Origin: an uncultured Marinosulfonomonas sp. | GTDB taxonomy: Bacteria; Pseudomonadota; Alphaproteobacteria; Rhodobacterales; Rhodobacteraceae | Reading direction: 5' to 3' | Assembly: GCA_947311455.1 (NCBI GenBank) | Contig: CAMZKY010000141.1 | Span: 1-8,709, forward strand | Length of the DNA stretch: 8,709 bases | In this document: piece after piece, positions 6,773-8,709 of the stretch | How the letters are laid out: each line of letters begins with the position of its first letter | How positions within the stretch are numbered: the first letter of the stretch is position 1 | Notes under the pieces: generated by a model | The model's database searches: none | The model's input: the letters and a program-made list of their open reading frames with translations, nothing else | What the model was told of the DNA's origin: nothing | Position numbers and translations under genes: made by a program

Positions 6773-7060
6773 ATGGCATTTACACCACTTCACGACCGCG
6801 TATTGGTTCGTCGCATTGAAGGCGACGAAAAAACTGCAGGCGGCCTTATCATTCCAGATAGCGCAAAAGAAAAACCAGCCGAAGGCGAAGTTATCGCTTG
6901 TGGCGAAGGCGCACGCAAAGACAGCGGCGAGCTGATCCCAATGGCTGTAAAAGCTGGCGACAAAGTGTTGTTTGGCAAATGGTCAGGCACAGAAGTAACG
7001 ATTGACGGCGAAGAGCTGTTGATCATGAAAGAAAGCGATATCATGGGCCTTTTGGGCTAA
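6773..7060 (+). CDS. groES: Co-chaperonin GroES (Hsp10)
   Basis: GroES forms the heptameric lid of the GroEL folding chamber in the cytoplasm. The 95-residue product has the usual length. PLHDRVLVRR (5-14) is the conserved first strand. The mobile loop that docks onto GroEL is about 16-32, with the hydrophobic tripeptide L25-I26-I27 equivalent to IVL in E. coli. GDKVLFGKWSGTEV and the ending ESDIMGLL are typical of bacterial GroES. It is the first gene of the CIRCE-controlled operon, 41 bases ahead of groEL. Confidence 0.98.
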   Translation: MAFTPLHDRVLVRRIEGDEKTAGGLIIPDSAKEKPAEGEVIACGEGARKDSGELIPMAVKAGDKVLFGKWSGTEVTIDGEELLIMKESDIMGLLG

Positions 7061-7089
7061 GATACGCGTTTTTTCGAAATTATAGAATT

Positions 7090-7094
7090 AGGAG
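7090..7094 (+). promoter_or_regulatory. Ribosome binding site of groEL
   Basis: AGGAG lies 7 bases before the ATG at 7102, within the 41-base groES-groEL gap. The gap shows no terminator or further promoter, so both genes should share one transcript. Confidence 0.8.
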
Positions 7095-7101
7095 CTAGAA
7101 A

Positions 7102-8709
7102 ATGGCTAAAGAAGTCAGATTTGATACAGACGCCCGCAATCGTATGCTGGTTGGCGTTAATATCCTTGCCGATGCGGTTAAGGTAACACTTGGCCCCAAA
7201 GGCCGTAACGTTGTCATCGACAAATCTTTTGGTGCCCCGCGCATCACGAAAGATGGTGTAACAGTTGCCAAAGAAATCGAACTGGAAGACAAGTTTGAAA
7301 ACATGGGCGCGCAAATGGTTAAAGAAGTGGCCAGCCGCACCAATGACGAAGCTGGCGACGGCACAACAACAGCTACAGTTTTGGCCCAAGCCATCGTTCG
7401 CGAAGGCCTGAAATCAGTTGCAGCGGGCATGAACCCAATGGATCTGAAACGCGGCATCGACATCGCAACAGCCAAAGTTGTTGAAGGCATTCAAGCCGCA
7501 GCGCGCGAAGTAAAAGACAGCGACGAAGTTGCACAAGTTGGCACAATTTCAGCCAATGGCGAAGCAGAAATCGGCCGTCAAATCGCCGACGCAATGCAGC
7601 GTGTGGGCAACGAAGGCGTGATCACTGTTGAAGAAAACAAAGGTCTGGAAACAGAAACTGAAGTTGTTGAAGGCATGCAGTTTGACCGTGGTTTCCTATC
7701 GCCATATTTTGTCACCAACCCTGACAAAATGATCGCAGACATGGAAGATTGCCTTGTTTTGCTGCACGAAAAGAAACTTTCGTCGCTACAGCCAATGGTG
7801 CCATTGTTGGAAACTGTTATCCAGTCTGGCAAACCTTTGTTGATCATTGCCGAAGATGTTGACGGCGAAGCGCTGGCCACACTTGTTGTGAACAAACTGC
7901 GTGGCGGTTTGAAAATCGCGGCTGTGAAAGCACCGGGTTTCGGCGATCGTCGCAAAGCCATGTTGCAAGACATCGGCATCCTGACAGGTGGTCAAGTGAT
8001 CTCGGAAGATCTGGGCATGAAGCTTGAAAACGTAACAATGGATATGCTGGGCACAGCCAAGAAAATCACCATCACCAAAGACGAAACAACCATCGTTGAC
8101 GGCAATGGCGAGAAAGCTGAAATCGAAGCACGCGTTTCACAAATCCGTCAACAGATCGAGGAAACAACATCTGATTACGACCGTGAGAAACTGCAAGAAC
8201 GTGTGGCCAAATTGGCTGGCGGCGTTGCTGTTATCCGCGTTGGTGGCATGACAGAAATCGAAGTGAAAGAACGCAAAGACCGCGTTGATGATGCCCTGAA
8301 CGCGACACGTGCCGCTGTTCAAGAAGGTGTTATTGTTGGTGGTGGTGTTGCCCTTGTTCAGGCTGGTAAAGCCCTGATCGGCATGGAAGGCGACAACTCT
8401 GACCAAACAAACGGTATCGCAATCGTTCGCAAAGCTATTGAAGCGCCTTTGCGTCAGATCGCTGAAAATGCGGGTGTTGATGGTGCTGTTGTTGCGGGCA
8501 AAGTTCGCGAAAGTGACGATGTCACATTCGGCTTTAACGCTCAAACCGAAAAATATGGCGACATGTTCAAATTCGGTGTTATCGATCCTGCCAAAGTTGT
8601 TCGCACAGCCTTGGAAGATGCGGCCTCAATCGCGGGTCTGTTGATCACAACCGAAGCCATGATCGCCGACAAACCATCCAAAGAAGGCGCCGGTGGCGGC
8701 ATGCCTGAC
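7102..8709 (+). CDS. groEL: Chaperonin GroEL (Hsp60), 3' end cut by the window
   Basis: GroEL is the ATP-driven 14-mer that folds non-native proteins inside its cavity. The 536 visible residues contain the whole folded protein. VTLGPKGRNVV (28-38) and GDGTTTATV (85-93) form the nucleotide site, with D86 equivalent to E. coli D87. The apical segment FDRGFLSPYFVTNP begins about residue 194. RVDDALNATRAAVQEG (394-409) contains D397, equivalent to the ATP-hydrolysis residue D398, and is followed by the glycine triplet of VGGGVAL. The frame is open to the last base, ending GAGGGMPD, which is the start of the Gly/Met-rich tail. About ten residues and the stop should lie beyond 8709. Threonine codons are ACA-rich (23 of 34), unlike murJ (3 of 16). 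There is no sign of damage or transfer. Confidence 0.99.
   Translation, partial: MAKEVRFDTDARNRMLVGVNILADAVKVTLGPKGRNVVIDKSFGAPRITKDGVTVAKEIELEDKFENMGAQMVKEVASRTNDEAGDGTTTATVLAQAIVREGLKSVAAGMNPMDLKRGIDIATAKVVEGIQAAAREVKDSDEVAQVGTISANGEAEIGRQIADAMQRVGNEGVITVEENKGLETETEVVEGMQFDRGFLSPYFVTNPDKMIADMEDCLVLLHEKKLSSLQPMVPLLETVIQSGKPLLIIAEDVDGEALATLVVNKLRGGLKIAAVKAPGFGDRRKAMLQDIGILTGGQVISEDLGMKLENVTMDMLGTAKKITITKDETTIVDGNGEKAEIEARVSQIRQQIEETTSDYDREKLQERVAKLAGGVAVIRVGGMTEIEVKERKDRVDDALNATRAAVQEGVIVGGGVALVQAGKALIGMEGDNSDQTNGIAIVRKAIEAPLRQIAENAGVDGAVVAGKVRESDDVTFGFNAQTEKYGDMFKFGVIDPAKVVRTALEDAASIAGLLITTEAMIADKPSKEGAGGGMPD

Noticed and set aside
6675..6935. An 86-residue open frame overlapping the groESL promoter, CIRCE and groES in another phase
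   Set aside because: It starts inside the -35 box and crosses the operator and the groES start, with no ribosome site or motif.
7061..7101. A terminator or separate promoter between groES and groEL
   Set aside because: The gap has a T run at 7070-7075 but no GC-rich stem before it, and no paired promoter boxes; it fits a simple operon spacer.
1..8709. CRISPR array, tRNA, insertion sequence, phage or defence genes
   Set aside because: No spaced direct repeats, cloverleaf-like sequences, transposase motifs or terminal repeats were seen; the window is fully accounted for by housekeeping genes.

Overview
The window carries six protein-coding genes, all housekeeping, from what looks like an alphaproteobacterium of the Rhodobacteraceae/Roseobacter type. 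The lineage call rests on the protein texture of GroEL, GlnD, MurJ and RsmI, on the glnD-murJ junction, and on groESL control by a heat-shock-type promoter plus a CIRCE operator. It is inferred by eye without any database search. There are no tRNA or rRNA genes, mobile elements or CRISPR arrays, and no gene-free stretch longer than about 150 bases.

Left block, minus strand (1-1003): the 5' part of yraN (UPF0102, nuclease-like fold), cut by the window edge, lies directly downstream of rsmI (16S rRNA C1402 2'-O-methyltransferase). rsmI starts with TTG. yraN shows no ATG or GTG in its reading frame between the upstream stop and the first conserved residues. Its best-placed start is an ATA inside a 4-base overlap with the rsmI stop.

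Middle block, plus strand (1099-6621): a lipoprotein with a periplasmic-binding-protein-like domain (annotated in this lineage as penicillin-binding protein activator, LpoA-like) is divergent from rsmI. It is followed after 22 bases by glnD, the PII uridylyltransferase/uridylyl-removing enzyme. glnD overlaps murJ, the lipid II flippase, by 4 bases (ATGA). These three genes probably form one transcript joining two cell-wall functions to the nitrogen-status sensor. The murJ end carries a short GC hairpin and then a perfect AT-rich palindrome.

Right block, plus strand (6622-8709): the groES-groEL chaperonin operon, with an RpoH-like promoter, a nearly perfect CIRCE inverted repeat (HrcA operator) and strong Shine-Dalgarno sites. 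groEL runs off the right edge within its Gly/Met-rich tail. The chaperonin genes use threonine codons very differently from their neighbours (ACA-dominated).

I found no undescribed system here. The items most worth a second look are the yraN start codon, the ten-base homopolymer inside rsmI, the codon shift in groESL and the palindromes after murJ.
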